Shown: positions 7,736-16,853, counted from the stretch's first letter. The stretch is DNA of 64,000 nucleotides from Streptomyces iconiensis (GCF_028657195.3 NZ_JANCPR020000030.1:47917-111916), one strand, 5' to 3'. A program made the numbers and translations. Notes: a model not told the origin generated them from the letters alone.

Positions 7736-9895
7736 GTGAGCAACGCAAGACAGGCCGGACGGCTCAGTCCACGTTCCATCGTCATCTGGACGGCCGTCGC
7801 CCTGATCGGGGCGGTCGGCTGGAGCATGCTCGCACTCGCCCGGGGCGAGGAGGTGTCGGCGGCCTGGATGGTCGCAGCGGCCCTCGGCTCGTACGCGATC
7901 GGGTACCGCTTCTACTCGCGCTTCATCGCCACCCGGGTGCTGCGCGTGGACAAGTCCCGTGCCACACCGGCGGAACGGCTCAACAACGGCATCGACTATC
8001 ACCCGACGGACCGCAGGGTGCTGCTCGGCCACCACTTCGCCGCCATCGCGGGCGCAGGACCGCTCGTGGGTCCCGTGCTCGCGGCGCAGATGGGGTATCT
8101 GCCGGGCACCATCTGGATCGTCGTCGGGGTGATCTTCGCGGGCGCCGTGCAGGACATGGTGACCCTGTTCTTCTCGATGCGGCGTGACGGCAAGTCACTC
8201 GGCCAGATGGCCCGCGAGGAGATCGGCCCGGTGGGCGGCGCCGCGGCGCTGCTGGCCGTGTTCGCGATCATGATCATTCTGCTGGCCGTGCTGGCGCTCG
8301 TCGTCGTCAACGCGCTGGCCGAGTCGCCCTGGGGCACCTTCTCGATCGGCATGACCATCCCGATCGCGCTGTTCATGGGCTTCTACCTGCGCGTGCTGCG
8401 CCCCGGCAAGGTCAGCGAGGTCTCGCTGATCGGCATCGTGCTGCTGCTGTTCGCGCTGGTGGCCGGGCGCTGGGTCGCCGAGTCCTCCTGGGCCGAGACC
8501 TTCACGCTGGAGCCGGGCACGCTGGTCATCTGGATCCTGGCCTACAGCTTCATCGCCTCCATCCTCCCCGTCTGGATGCTGCTGGCGCCGCGTGACTACC
8601 TCTCCACGTTCATGAAGATCGGCACCATCGGGCTGCTGGCCGTCGGCGTGGTCGTCACGCTGCCGACGCTGAAGATGGAGGGCATCACCGACTTCGCCGG
8701 CGGCGGCGACGGGCCGGTGTTCGCCGGCTCGCTCTTCCCGTTCGTCTTCATCACCATCGCCTGCGGCGCCCTGTCCGGGTTCCACGCGCTGATCTCCTCG
8801 GGCACGACCCCGAAGATGATCCAGAAGGAGACCCAGGTCCGGATGATCGGGTACGGCTCCATGCTGATGGAGTCGTTCGTGGCGATCATGGCGATGGTCG
8901 CCGCCAGCATCATCGACCCGGGGCTCTACTTCGCGATGAACGCACCGGCGGGTGTGATCGGCGACAACGTCCAGGCCGCGTCCGAAGCGGTCAAGAACCT
9001 CGGATACTCCATCACGCCCGAGCAGTTGGCCGCAGCGGCGAAGGCCGTGGAGGAGGGTTCGCTGCTCTCCCGTACGGGTGGCGCTCCGACGCTGGCGATA
9101 GGCGTCTCGGAGATCTTCTCGAAGGTCGTCGGTGGCGCGGGCATGAAGGCGTTCTGGTATCACTTCGCCATCATGTTCGAGGCGCTGTTCATTCTGACGG
9201 CGCTGGACGCGGGCACGCGCGTGGGCCGCTTCATGCTCCAGGACATGCTGGGCAACCTCTACAAGCCCTTCCGCCGCGTGAGCTGGTGGCCGGGCCTGCT
9301 GGTCTCCAGCGCGGTCGTCGTCGCCCTGTGGGGCTACTTCCTGTGGGTCGGCGTGCACGAGCCGCTCGGCGGGATCAACCAGCTCTTCCCGCTCTTCGGC
9401 ATCGCCAACCAGCTGCTCGCCGCCGTCGCACTGGCCGTGTGCACCACGCTGCTGGTGAAGTCGGGGCGGCTCAAGTGGGCCTGGGTGACCGCCGTTCCGC
9501 TGGTCTGGGACGCGGTCGTCACGCTCACGGCGAGCTGGCAGAAGGTCTTCTCCACCGACCCCAAGGTCGGCTTCTTCCAGCAGCGCTCCGTCTACCAGGA
9601 CGCGATCAACGACGGCAAGGTCATCCCGCCGGCCAAGACCATGGACGACATGAACACCGTCGTCACCAACTCCACGGTCGACGGAGTCCTTGCCGCGCTC
9701 TTCGCCGTCCTGGTCGTCGTGGTCCTGCTCGACGCGGCCCGTACCTGCGTGCGCGCCATCAGGAACCCGCAGAGCGCGAAGCTGAACGAGGTCCCGCACG
9801 AGGAGTCGCAGATCGTCGCGCCCGCCGGACTGATCCCGACGAAGGAGGAGAAGGCGGAGCTGGCCGCCGCCGGCCCCTCGGAGGACTCGCGGTGA
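7736..9895 (+). CDS. cstA: Carbon-starvation CstA-type transporter
   Basis: 719 residues with many hydrophobic segments and CstA-family sequence from about residue 15 (NNGIDYHPTDRRVLLGHHFAAIAGAGPLVGP, GFHALISSGTTPKMIQKE seen in shorter stretches). CstA/BtsT proteins import pyruvate or peptides under carbon limitation. The GTG start at 7736 is preceded by GAGGAGGAC. Its stop overlaps the next gene by four bases (GTGA), so it is translationally coupled to the YbdD-like protein, the usual partner. No specific regulatory site was recognised in the 172-bp gap after dasR. Confidence 0.9.
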   Translation: MSNARQAGRLSPRSIVIWTAVALIGAVGWSMLALARGEEVSAAWMVAAALGSYAIGYRFYSRFIATRVLRVDKSRATPAERLNNGIDYHPTDRRVLLGHHFAAIAGAGPLVGPVLAAQMGYLPGTIWIVVGVIFAGAVQDMVTLFFSMRRDGKSLGQMAREEIGPVGGAAALLAVFAIMIILLAVLALVVVNALAESPWGTFSIGMTIPIALFMGFYLRVLRPGKVSEVSLIGIVLLLFALVAGRWVAESSWAETFTLEPGTLVIWILAYSFIASILPVWMLLAPRDYLSTFMKIGTIGLLAVGVVVTLPTLKMEGITDFAGGGDGPVFAGSLFPFVFITIACGALSGFHALISSGTTPKMIQKETQVRMIGYGSMLMESFVAIMAMVAASIIDPGLYFAMNAPAGVIGDNVQAASEAVKNLGYSITPEQLAAAAKAVEEGSLLSRTGGAPTLAIGVSEIFSKVVGGAGMKAFWYHFAIMFEALFILTALDAGTRVGRFMLQDMLGNLYKPFRRVSWWPGLLVSSAVVVALWGYFLWVGVHEPLGGINQLFPLFGIANQLLAAVALAVCTTLLVKSGRLKWAWVTAVPLVWDAVVTLTASWQKVFSTDPKVGFFQQRSVYQDAINDGKVIPPAKTMDDMNTVVTNSTVDGVLAALFAVLVVVVLLDAARTCVRAIRNPQSAKLNEVPHEESQIVAPAGLIPTKEEKAELAAAGPSEDSR

Positions 9896-10107
9896 GCCCC
9901 GCACGCGGAAGCGGGCTGCTGCGCGCCGGCCGCTGGGCGCGCTGGTATGTGCGCGAACTGACGGACGAGAGCGCCTACGACCGCTACGTCGCGCACGTGC
10001 GCCGGCACGAGGGGCCCGAGGCGCCCGTGCCCAGCAGGCGGGAGTTCGAGCGGCGGCGTACGGACGCGCGGGAGGCCGACCCCCGCGAGGGCTTCCGCTG
10101 CTGCTGA
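9892..10107 (+). CDS. YbdD/YjiX family small protein (DUF466)
   Basis: 71 residues: a basic start, then ARWYVRELTDESAYDRYVAHVRRHEG, PVPSRREFERRR and a Cys-Cys end (FRCC). This is the YbdD/YjiX family, which is almost always encoded directly after cstA-type genes and is needed for transport by the E. coli CstA/BtsT proteins. The GTG start overlaps the cstA stop. It is the last gene of the unit. Confidence 0.88.
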   Translation: MSPARGSGLLRAGRWARWYVRELTDESAYDRYVAHVRRHEGPEAPVPSRREFERRRTDAREADPREGFRCC

Positions 10108-10122
10108 GCTTCGGCTCTGTCG

Positions 10123-10178
10123 GTCCGCGCCTGCCCGTCCGCACCCGCCCGTCCGCGTCTGCTCATCCGCGCCTGTCC
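10123..10178. repeat. Four imperfect 14-bp tandem repeats
   Basis: Units at 10123, 10137, 10151 and 10165 share the pattern GTCCGCRYCYGCCC with one to four substitutions each. They lie just after the ybdD-like stop and before the inverted repeat at 10210. Function unknown; slippage of a short motif is the simplest origin. Confidence 0.7.
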
Positions 10179-10209
10179 GGTATACGGACGGCCGGTGACG
10201 GGGAGCGAA

Positions 10210-10255
10210 TCCCTCACTTAGGTTTCGTGCACATTACACAAACCTGAGTGAGGGA
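10210..10255. promoter_or_regulatory. 16-bp inverted repeat upstream of the DUF3311/symporter operon
   Basis: Arms TCCCTCACTTAGGTTT (10210-10225) and AAACCTGAGTGAGGGA (10240-10255) pair at 15 of 16 positions around a 14-bp loop, ending 13 bp before the start codon of the next gene. Position and length suit an operator of a dimeric regulator or an mRNA leader hairpin that affects the ribosome site. No known consensus recognised. Confidence 0.7.
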
Positions 10256-10268
10256 CGGAGCCCGCACC

Positions 10269-10541
10269 ATGTCAGCACCACCCCCAACACCGGTCGGCAA
10301 AAGACCGGTTGTCACCCCTGGGCGCATCGTCGCGGGTCTCTGCCTCTTCGCACCGTTCGTCGGAATCCTCTGGGTGGACTCGTACGCCCGCGTTGAACCG
10401 AAGCTCATAGGAATTCCCTTCTTCTACTGGTACCAGATGCTCTGGGTGCTCATTTCCGCGCTGCTCACCGTCATCGCGTACCGCATCGTCCGCAGGGAAG
10501 AGGCAGCGCGCAGCGCCGAGAAGAGCGGTGAGGCGCTGTGA
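10269..10541 (+). CDS. DUF3311 small membrane protein, partner of a solute symporter
   Basis: 90 residues with two hydrophobic helices (IVAGLCLFAPFVGILWVDSY and MLWVLISALLTVIAYRIV) joined by RVEPKLIGIPFFYWYQ, the DUF3311 signature. Such proteins are encoded immediately before SSS-family monocarboxylate permeases. ATG 10269 was chosen over an upstream ATG because DUF3311 proteins start shortly before the first helix. The stop overlaps the GTG of the symporter by four bases. Confidence 0.85.
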   Translation: MSAPPPTPVGKRPVVTPGRIVAGLCLFAPFVGILWVDSYARVEPKLIGIPFFYWYQMLWVLISALLTVIAYRIVRREEAARSAEKSGEAL

Positions 10542-12271
10542 AGGACGGCGTGAACGGCGTCGCGCTCGCCGTCTTCATCTTCTTCTTCGTCGCCGTGACG
10601 GTCATGGGATTCCGGGCCGCGCGCTGGCGCAAGGCCGAGAACGGGAACACACTCGACGAATGGGGCCTGGGCGGCCGGAGTTTCGGCACCTGGGTCACCT
10701 GGTTCCTGCTCGGCGGCGACCTCTACACCGCGTACACATTCGTCGCCGTACCGGCCGCCATCTACGCCGCGGGTGCCTCGGGATTCTTCGCCGTTCCCTA
10801 CACCATCCTCGTCTACCCGCTCATCTTCACCTTCCTGCCCCGCCTGTGGTCCGTCTCGCACACCCACGGCTACGTCACCACCTCGGACTTCGTACGCGGA
10901 CGCTTCGGCTCCAAGGGGCTCTCGCTGGCCGTCGCGCTGACCGGGATCCTGGCGACGATGCCCTATATCGCGCTCCAACTGGTCGGAATCCAGGCCGTGC
11001 TGGACGTGATGGGCGTCGGCGGCTCGGATTCCACGCACTGGTTCATCAAGGATCTGCCGCTGCTCATCGCGTTCGGTGTCCTTGCTGCTTACACCTACTC
11101 CTCGGGGCTCCGTGCGCCCGCGCTCATCGCGTTCGTCAAGGACGCGCTGATCTATCTCGTCATCGCCGTCGCGATCATCTACATCCCCATCAAGCTCGGC
11201 GGATTCGACGTCATCTTCGACAAGGCGGGCGAGGCACTCGGCCAGAACAACCCGGCGACCGGTGCGCCACGCGGCGAACTGGCCCCCGGCGAGAACAACC
11301 ACTGGGCCTACGCCACCCTCGCCTTCGGCTCGGCGCTGGCCCTCTTCATGTATCCGCACTCGATCACGGCGACGCTCTCCGGCAAGAACCGCAACGTCAT
11401 CAGGCGCAACACCACGATTCTGCCGCTGTATTCGCTGATGCTCGGTTTCCTGGCGATCCTGGGATTCATGGCCATCGCGGCCGGAATCAAGGTCGACAAC
11501 GGCCAGCTCGCCATTCCGCAGCTCTTCGAGACGATGTTCCCCGACTGGTTCACGGGGGTCGCTTTCGCCGCCATCGGGATCGGCGCGCTCGTACCCGCCG
11601 CCATCATGTCCATCGCGGCGGCGAACCTGTTCACCCGCAACATCTACAAGGACTTCCTCAAGCCCGGCGCGACGCCCGAGCAGGAGACGAAGGTCTCCAA
11701 GCTGGTGTCCCTGCTGGTGAAGGTCGGTGCGCTGGTCTTCGTCCTCGGCATGGACAAGACCGTCGCCATCAACTTCCAGCTCCTGGGCGGCATCTGGATA
11801 CTGCAGACCTTCCCCGCGCTGGTCGGCGGCCTCTTCACCCGCTGGTTCCACCGGTGGGCGCTCATCGCCGGATGGGCCGTCGGCATGGTCTACGGAACCG
11901 TCGCCGCCTACGGCGTCGCCAGCCCGACCCAGAAGCACTTCGGCGGCAGCAACGCGATGATGCCCGGCATCGGCGAGATCGGGTACATCGGCGTGACCGC
12001 CTTCGTGCTCAACGTGCTCGTCACCGTCGTCCTGACGTTCGTCCTGCGTGCCGTCGGCGCGCCGGACGGCATCGACGAGACGCGCCCCGAGGACTACACC
12101 GCCGACGCACCGTCCACACGCGCACGCCCGACGGCGAGCGCGGACGAGGCGGGCGCCGAACCGGCGGGCGTGACGGGCCAGACGGGCACGCCGGACGCGG
12201 CCGGCGCGTACGAGGCGGACGCGGCGGACGAGGCCGGCCCCGCCGGCGCGGCGGGGGTGACGGTGAAGTGA
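10538..12271 (+). CDS. Sodium:solute symporter (SSS family; MctP-like organic-acid permease)
   Basis: 577 residues with about 13 membrane helices. SSS-family features are NTLDEWGLGGRSFGTWVTWF near the N-terminus and GIGALVPAAIMSIAAANLFTRNIYKDF (sodium-site helix) in the middle. From about residue 510 the protein ends in a hydrophilic Ala/Gly/Glu/Asp-rich tail of about 60 residues. Pairing with DUF3311 suggests a monocarboxylate (pyruvate, lactate, acetate) carrier, but the substrate cannot be read from sequence. Translationally coupled to the small gene upstream. Confidence 0.87.
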   Translation: MKDGVNGVALAVFIFFFVAVTVMGFRAARWRKAENGNTLDEWGLGGRSFGTWVTWFLLGGDLYTAYTFVAVPAAIYAAGASGFFAVPYTILVYPLIFTFLPRLWSVSHTHGYVTTSDFVRGRFGSKGLSLAVALTGILATMPYIALQLVGIQAVLDVMGVGGSDSTHWFIKDLPLLIAFGVLAAYTYSSGLRAPALIAFVKDALIYLVIAVAIIYIPIKLGGFDVIFDKAGEALGQNNPATGAPRGELAPGENNHWAYATLAFGSALALFMYPHSITATLSGKNRNVIRRNTTILPLYSLMLGFLAILGFMAIAAGIKVDNGQLAIPQLFETMFPDWFTGVAFAAIGIGALVPAAIMSIAAANLFTRNIYKDFLKPGATPEQETKVSKLVSLLVKVGALVFVLGMDKTVAINFQLLGGIWILQTFPALVGGLFTRWFHRWALIAGWAVGMVYGTVAAYGVASPTQKHFGGSNAMMPGIGEIGYIGVTAFVLNVLVTVVLTFVLRAVGAPDGIDETRPEDYTADAPSTRARPTASADEAGAEPAGVTGQTGTPDAAGAYEADAADEAGPAGAAGVTVK

Positions 12272-12306
12272 GCGGAATCCACAGGCGTCACGCTGCGTCC
12301 CCGAGC

Positions 12307-12822
12307 ATGATGGCCGCCATGAACATCAAGGTCAGAACCGCACGGCCCGACGAGTACGCCGAGGTCGGGGAGTTGGTCGCCCGCGCGTACATCGACGGCG
12401 GTCTCCTCGACCTGGGCGAGGACGACCCCTACCTGGAGCGCCTCCGCGACGCGGCGGACCGCGCCGAACACGCCGAACTGCTCGTCGCCGAGGGCGCCGG
12501 GGGCACGCTGCTCGGCTCCGTCACCTTCGTCGGCGACGGTGGCCCGTACGCCGAGCGCGCCGAGGAGGGCGAGGCGGAGTTCCGCATGCTCGGGGTGCGC
12601 GCCGGCGCGCGGGGCATGGGCGTGGGCGAGGCACTGGTCGCCGCCTGCCTCGAACGGGCACGGGACAAGGGGTTCGCGGGGCTGGTGCTCTCGACGCAGC
12701 AGCGCATGCACGCGGCCCGGCGGCTCTACGAGCGCATCGGCTTCCAGCGTGCGCCCGAGCGCGACTGGATGCCGGTCCCTGACCTCGACCTCACGCTCTG
12801 GGCCTACACACTGCGGCTGTGA
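12307..12822 (+). CDS. GNAT-family N-acetyltransferase
   Basis: About 171 residues. The acetyl-CoA loop is seen in EFRMLGVRAGARGMGVGEALV (R/Q-x-x-G-x-G/A type) followed by ARRLYERIGFQ, the usual motif B helix and strand. Substrate unknown. Start uncertain: ATGs at 12307, 12310 and 12319 are in frame and none has a clear ribosome site; the conserved fold begins at NIKVRTARPDEY just after 12319. A large terminator follows at 12859. Confidence 0.85.
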   Translation: MMAAMNIKVRTARPDEYAEVGELVARAYIDGGLLDLGEDDPYLERLRDAADRAEHAELLVAEGAGGTLLGSVTFVGDGGPYAERAEEGEAEFRMLGVRAGARGMGVGEALVAACLERARDKGFAGLVLSTQQRMHAARRLYERIGFQRAPERDWMPVPDLDLTLWAYTLRL

Positions 12823-12858
12823 CCCGTGCACGCGGTTCCGTACGGCTGGCACAGCTGA

Positions 12859-12910
12859 GCGAAGAGGCCGTCGCAGGCCCCGTAAGACGGGCCTGCGGCG
12901 GCCTCTTCGC
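12859..12910 (+). terminator. Strong stem-loop terminator
   Basis: Long hairpin with about 24 paired bases per arm: GCGAAGAGGCCGTCGCAGGC on the left and the complement ending at 12910, one mismatch, one bulge and an AAGA-containing loop. It closes the acetyltransferase transcript and isolates the nrd promoter. Confidence 0.85.
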
Positions 12911-12932
12911 TGCGCGGACCACAGCCCACGAC

Positions 12933-12979
12933 ACACAACATATGGGGTGGCTTCCGCTCGGAGCCACTAGATGTATGCT
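12933..12979 (+). promoter_or_regulatory. Tandem NrdR boxes of the nrdAB promoter
   Basis: ACACAACATATGGGGT (12933-12948) and CCACTAGATGTATGCT (12964-12979) both resemble the NrdR box (acaCwAtATaTwGtgt). Their starts are 31 bp apart, about three helical turns, the spacing reported for paired NrdR boxes. The ATP/dATP-sensing repressor NrdR should act here; nrdR itself is not in the window. Confidence 0.75.
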
Positions 12980-13145
12980 CTGTCGAGCCGCCACCGCAGG
13001 GGAATCCGGTGCGAATCCGGAGCTGTCCCGCAACGGTGAGCGGGCGCGCACAGCCATGCCCGTCCGCGAGTCCGAGTGCCTGCCGGCGGCTTCGACGAAT
13101 GTCCGGGTCTCGTGGGTTGGACCGGCGGACCGAGCGCGCATGCCC
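12980..13145 (+). ncRNA. Cobalamin (B12) riboswitch
   Basis: The conserved core is visible: GGGAATCCGGTGCGAATCCG, then GCTGTCCCGCAACGGTGAGC, and farther on GAGTCCGAGTGCCTGCCGGC. It precedes nrdAB. In S. coelicolor a B12 riboswitch turns off the class Ia reductase when adenosylcobalamin is present, so that the B12-dependent class II enzyme is used. End points are approximate. Confidence 0.92.
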
Positions 13146-13206
13146 TGACGCGCCGTTCTCCGTGCCCCGCCCTCCAGACCGCCGCAGCAGCGAGGGAGAG
13201 CACCGA

Positions 13207-15771
13207 GTGACCATCGCACCCACCGTCACGGAGCAGAGCCAGGCGGGCCCGGCAGAGGCCCCCGCCCCCGGACGCACAGAGGCCCCAGAACCCGGACAGG
13301 CGGGGGCTCCAGGACCCGGACACGCGGAGGCCCCGGACCCCGGTGGGCCCACCGGCCACACGGATCACACAGAGCACCCGGGGCACGCCGACCACGCCGA
13401 CCACGCCGCTGACGCCCTCCACCGCACGCTGGGGTCCCTCACGGCTGACCTCGCCGGCACCGACCCCGCGCGCGTCCGGAAGGCCGTGCTGCGGGGCCGT
13501 CAACCGGGCGCCACAGCCGCCGAGTTGCGGGAGCTGGCGACGGAGGCAGCGGCAGGTCTGATCGGCGAGGACCCGGCGTACTCACGGCTCGCCGCGCGGC
13601 TGCTGACGCTCACGATCCGGGACGAGACGGCGTCGCAGGGCGTCACCTCGTTCTCGGACTCGGTCGCGCTGGGGCATGCCGAGGGGCTGATCGGAGAGGC
13701 GACGGCCGCCTTCGTCCGTACGTACGCCGACCGGCTGGACGCGCTCGTCTCCTCGGCGGTCGGCGAAGGCGCCGACGACCGGTTCGGCTACTTCGGGCTG
13801 CGCACGGTGCAGTCGCGGTATCTGCTGCGCCATCCCCGCACGCGCCGGGCGATCGAGACACCGCAGCACTTCCTGCTGCGCGTCGCGTGCGGGCTCGCGG
13901 CCGACGGCTCACGGGCCGCGCTCGACGAGGTGGCCGAGCTGTACGCGCTCACCAGTTCGCTGGCGTATCTGCCCTCCTCCCCCACGCTGTTCAACTCCGG
14001 TACGCGCCACCCGCAGATGTCCTCGTGCTATCTGCTGGACTCGCCGAAGGACGAACTGGACTCGATCTACGAGCGCTACCACCAGATCGCCCGCCTCTCC
14101 AAGCACGCGGGCGGCATCGGCCTCTCCTACTCACGTGTACGGGCACGCGGAGCCCTCATCCGCGGCACGAACGGGCACTCGAACGGGATCGTCCCGTTCC
14201 TGCGCACGCTGGACTCGTCCGTCGCCGCCGTGAACCAGGGCGGCAGGCGCAAGGGCGCCGCGTGCGTGTACCTGGAGACGTGGCACGCGGACATCGAGGA
14301 GTTCCTCGAACTGCGCGACAACACCGGCGAGGAGGCCCGCCGCACCCACAACCTCAACCTCGCGCACTGGGTGCCGGACGAGTTCATGCGGCGCGTCGAG
14401 GCCGACGAGGAGTGGTCGCTGTTCTCGCCCTCGGACGCACCCGAGCTGGTGGACCTGTGGGGCGACGCTTTCGACGCCGCCTACCGCAGGGCCGAGGCGG
14501 AGGGGCGCTGCCGGAAGCGGGTACCGGCACGGCAGTTGTACGGGGCGATGATGCGCACCCTCGCGCAGACCGGAAACGGCTGGATGACGTTCAAGGACAC
14601 GTCCAACCGCACGGCCAACCAGACGGCGCAGCCCGGCCGCACCGTGCACTCCTCGAACCTGTGCACGGAGATCCTGGAGGTCACGGACGACGGCGAGACC
14701 GCCGTGTGCAACCTCGGCTCCGTGAACCTCGCCGCCCACCTGGGCGACGACGGCCGGATGGACTGGGAGCGCCTGGACGCCACCGTCCGTACCGCGGTGA
14801 CGTTCCTGGACCGGGTGGTGGACATCAACTACTACCCGACCGAGCAGGCGTCCGGCTCCAACTCCCGCTGGCGGCCCGTCGGACTGGGCGTGATGGGCCT
14901 CCAGGACGTCTTCTTCCGGCTGGGCCTCCCCTTCGACTCCCCCGGGGCCACCGAGCTGTCCACCCGCATCGCCGAACGCGTGATGCTCGCCGCCTACGAG
15001 ACCTCGGCGGACCTGGCGGAGCGCCACGGCCCGCACGGCGCATGGGAGTTGACACGTACGGCACAGGGCGTGCTGCACCCGGACCACTACCCGCGGGCAC
15101 GCGCGGGGCAGGCGTGGCCCGAGCGGTGGACGGCCCTGCGGGCACGCATCGCGCGCACCGGCATGCGCAACTCCCTGCTGCTCGCCATCGCTCCGACCGC
15201 GACCATCGCCTCGATCGCGGGCGTCTACGAGTGCATCGAGCCGCAGGTGTCCAACCTGTTCAAGCGCGAGACGCTCAGCGGCGAGTTCCTCCAGGTGAAC
15301 GCGTACCTCGTCGACGAGCTGAAGCGGCTCGGCCTGTGGGACGCGCGTGCCCGCGAGGCCCTGCGGGAGGCCAACGGCTCGGTCGCCGGCCTGGACTGGC
15401 TGCCCGCGCACGTCAGGGAGCTGTACCGCACGGCCTGGGAGATCCCGCAGCGCGCCCTGATCGACATGGCCGCCGCGCGCACCCCGTATCTGGACCAGAG
15501 CCAGTCCCTGAACCTCTTCCTGTCCTCCCCCACCATCGGGAAGCTCAGCTCGATGTACGCGTACGCCTGGAAGCGCGGCATCAAGACCACGTACTACTTG
15601 CGGTCGCGCCCCGCGACCCGTATCGGGCAGGCGGCGGGCGCCGGCTCAGCCGTGGCCGCCGCTGACCCCAGCACAACCGCGTCCGCCCCCGCACGCACCG
15701 CTGTCCCCGCGACGGCGGAAGCCGTCGCCTGCTCCCTGGAAAACCCCGAGTCCTGCGAGGTCTGCCAGTAA
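13207..15771 (+). CDS. nrdA: Class Ia ribonucleoside-diphosphate reductase, alpha subunit
   Basis: 854 residues. Catalytic elements: QMSSCYLLDSP (first active-site Cys), NLCTEILEVTDDGETAVCNL (thiyl-radical Cys, Glu, second Cys) and a C-terminal redox pair in ESCEVCQ. An ATP-cone-like region precedes the barrel. Residues about 8-70 are a low-complexity Pro/Gly/Ala/Glu then His/Asp/Thr-rich stretch not typical of the family. GTG 13207 was chosen because GGGAGAG lies upstream and the riboswitch leader ends before it. The stop overlaps the nrdB start (TAATG). It reduces NDPs with NrdB. Confidence 0.93.
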   Translation: MTIAPTVTEQSQAGPAEAPAPGRTEAPEPGQAGAPGPGHAEAPDPGGPTGHTDHTEHPGHADHADHAADALHRTLGSLTADLAGTDPARVRKAVLRGRQPGATAAELRELATEAAAGLIGEDPAYSRLAARLLTLTIRDETASQGVTSFSDSVALGHAEGLIGEATAAFVRTYADRLDALVSSAVGEGADDRFGYFGLRTVQSRYLLRHPRTRRAIETPQHFLLRVACGLAADGSRAALDEVAELYALTSSLAYLPSSPTLFNSGTRHPQMSSCYLLDSPKDELDSIYERYHQIARLSKHAGGIGLSYSRVRARGALIRGTNGHSNGIVPFLRTLDSSVAAVNQGGRRKGAACVYLETWHADIEEFLELRDNTGEEARRTHNLNLAHWVPDEFMRRVEADEEWSLFSPSDAPELVDLWGDAFDAAYRRAEAEGRCRKRVPARQLYGAMMRTLAQTGNGWMTFKDTSNRTANQTAQPGRTVHSSNLCTEILEVTDDGETAVCNLGSVNLAAHLGDDGRMDWERLDATVRTAVTFLDRVVDINYYPTEQASGSNSRWRPVGLGVMGLQDVFFRLGLPFDSPGATELSTRIAERVMLAAYETSADLAERHGPHGAWELTRTAQGVLHPDHYPRARAGQAWPERWTALRARIARTGMRNSLLLAIAPTATIASIAGVYECIEPQVSNLFKRETLSGEFLQVNAYLVDELKRLGLWDARAREALREANGSVAGLDWLPAHVRELYRTAWEIPQRALIDMAAARTPYLDQSQSLNLFLSSPTIGKLSSMYAYAWKRGIKTTYYLRSRPATRIGQAAGAGSAVAAADPSTTASAPARTAVPATAEAVACSLENPESCEVCQ

Positions 15772-16853
15772 TGCCGTCCACCGACACCACCGCGGCACCC
15801 GCGGCCACCACGGCGCACGCTCCCGCCAGGAACCTGCTCGACCCCGGCTTCGAACTGACCCTGCGTCCCATGCGCTATCCGCACTTCTACGAGCGCTACA
15901 GGGACGCCATCAAGAACACCTGGACCGTCGAGGAGGTCGACCTGCACTCCGACGTCAGCGACCTCGCGAAGCTCTCCGCCGGTGAACAGCACATGATCAG
16001 CCGGCTGGTCGCGTTCTTCGCCACCGGGGACTCCATCGTCGCCAACAACCTCGTGCTGACGCTCTACAAGCACATCAACTCCCCCGAAGCGCGCCTGTAC
16101 CTGTCACGGCAGCTGTTCGAGGAGGCCGTGCACGTCCAGTTCTATCTGACGCTGCTGGACACCTATCTGCCCGATCACGACGAGCGGGTCGAGGCGTTCG
16201 CCGCCGTCGAGAACATCCCCTCCATCAGGGAGAAGGCGCAGTTCTGCTTCCGGTGGATGGCCGCGCTTGAGGGCGCGGACGGTGCGGAGGGCGCGGAGCG
16301 GATCGACCAGTTGGAGAGCGCTTCCGACCGGCGCCGCTTCCTGCTCAACCTGATCTGCTTCGCCGCCTGCATCGAGGGGCTGTTCTTCTACGGCGCGTTC
16401 GCGTACGTCTACTGGTTCCGCTCCCGCGGGCTGCTGCACGGGCTGGCGACGGGCACCAACTGGGTCTTCCGGGACGAGTCGATGCACATGGCGTTCGCCT
16501 TCGACGTCGTGGACACCGTCCGCGCCGAGGAGCCCGAGCTGTTCGACGACGCGCTGGAGCAGGAGGTCACCTCCATGCTGGAGGAGGCGGTCGAGGCGGA
16601 GCTGCAGTTCGCACGCGACCTGTGCGGCGAGGGCCTGCCGGGCATGAACACCGAGTCCATGCGTGCTTATCTCGAAGCCGTGGCCGATCAGCGGCTGCTG
16701 CGCCTCGGCTTCCCCGCGCGGTACGGCTCCAGCAACCCGTTCTCCTTCATGGAGCTGCAGAACGTCCAGGAGCTGACCAACTTCTTCGAGCGGCGCCCCT
16801 CGGCCTACCAGGTCGCCGTCGAAGGCTCGGTCTCCTTCGACGACGACTTCTAG
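15771..16853 (+). CDS. nrdB: Class Ia ribonucleoside-diphosphate reductase, beta subunit
   Basis: 360 residues. Di-iron ligands are seen in LFEEAVHVQFY and DESMHMAFAFD; the C-terminal peptide (YQVAVEGSVSFDDDF) is the acidic tail that docks into NrdA. It supplies the tyrosyl radical for nucleotide reduction. The start ATG overlaps the nrdA stop, so both are made from one riboswitch-controlled transcript, which ends at the hairpin 16861-16897. Confidence 0.93.
   Translation: MPSTDTTAAPAATTAHAPARNLLDPGFELTLRPMRYPHFYERYRDAIKNTWTVEEVDLHSDVSDLAKLSAGEQHMISRLVAFFATGDSIVANNLVLTLYKHINSPEARLYLSRQLFEEAVHVQFYLTLLDTYLPDHDERVEAFAAVENIPSIREKAQFCFRWMAALEGADGAEGAERIDQLESASDRRRFLLNLICFAACIEGLFFYGAFAYVYWFRSRGLLHGLATGTNWVFRDESMHMAFAFDVVDTVRAEEPELFDDALEQEVTSMLEEAVEAELQFARDLCGEGLPGMNTESMRAYLEAVADQRLLRLGFPARYGSSNPFSFMELQNVQELTNFFERRPSAYQVAVEGSVSFDDDF

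Noticed and set aside
8195..10144. 649-codon frame on the minus strand
   Set aside because: Antisense to cstA/ybdD, with the Asp/Gln/Arg-rich composition of a shadow frame.
10528..12306. Upstream part of the open frame ending at 12822
   Set aside because: Shadow of the symporter gene in another frame; only the part from 12307 is a recognised protein.
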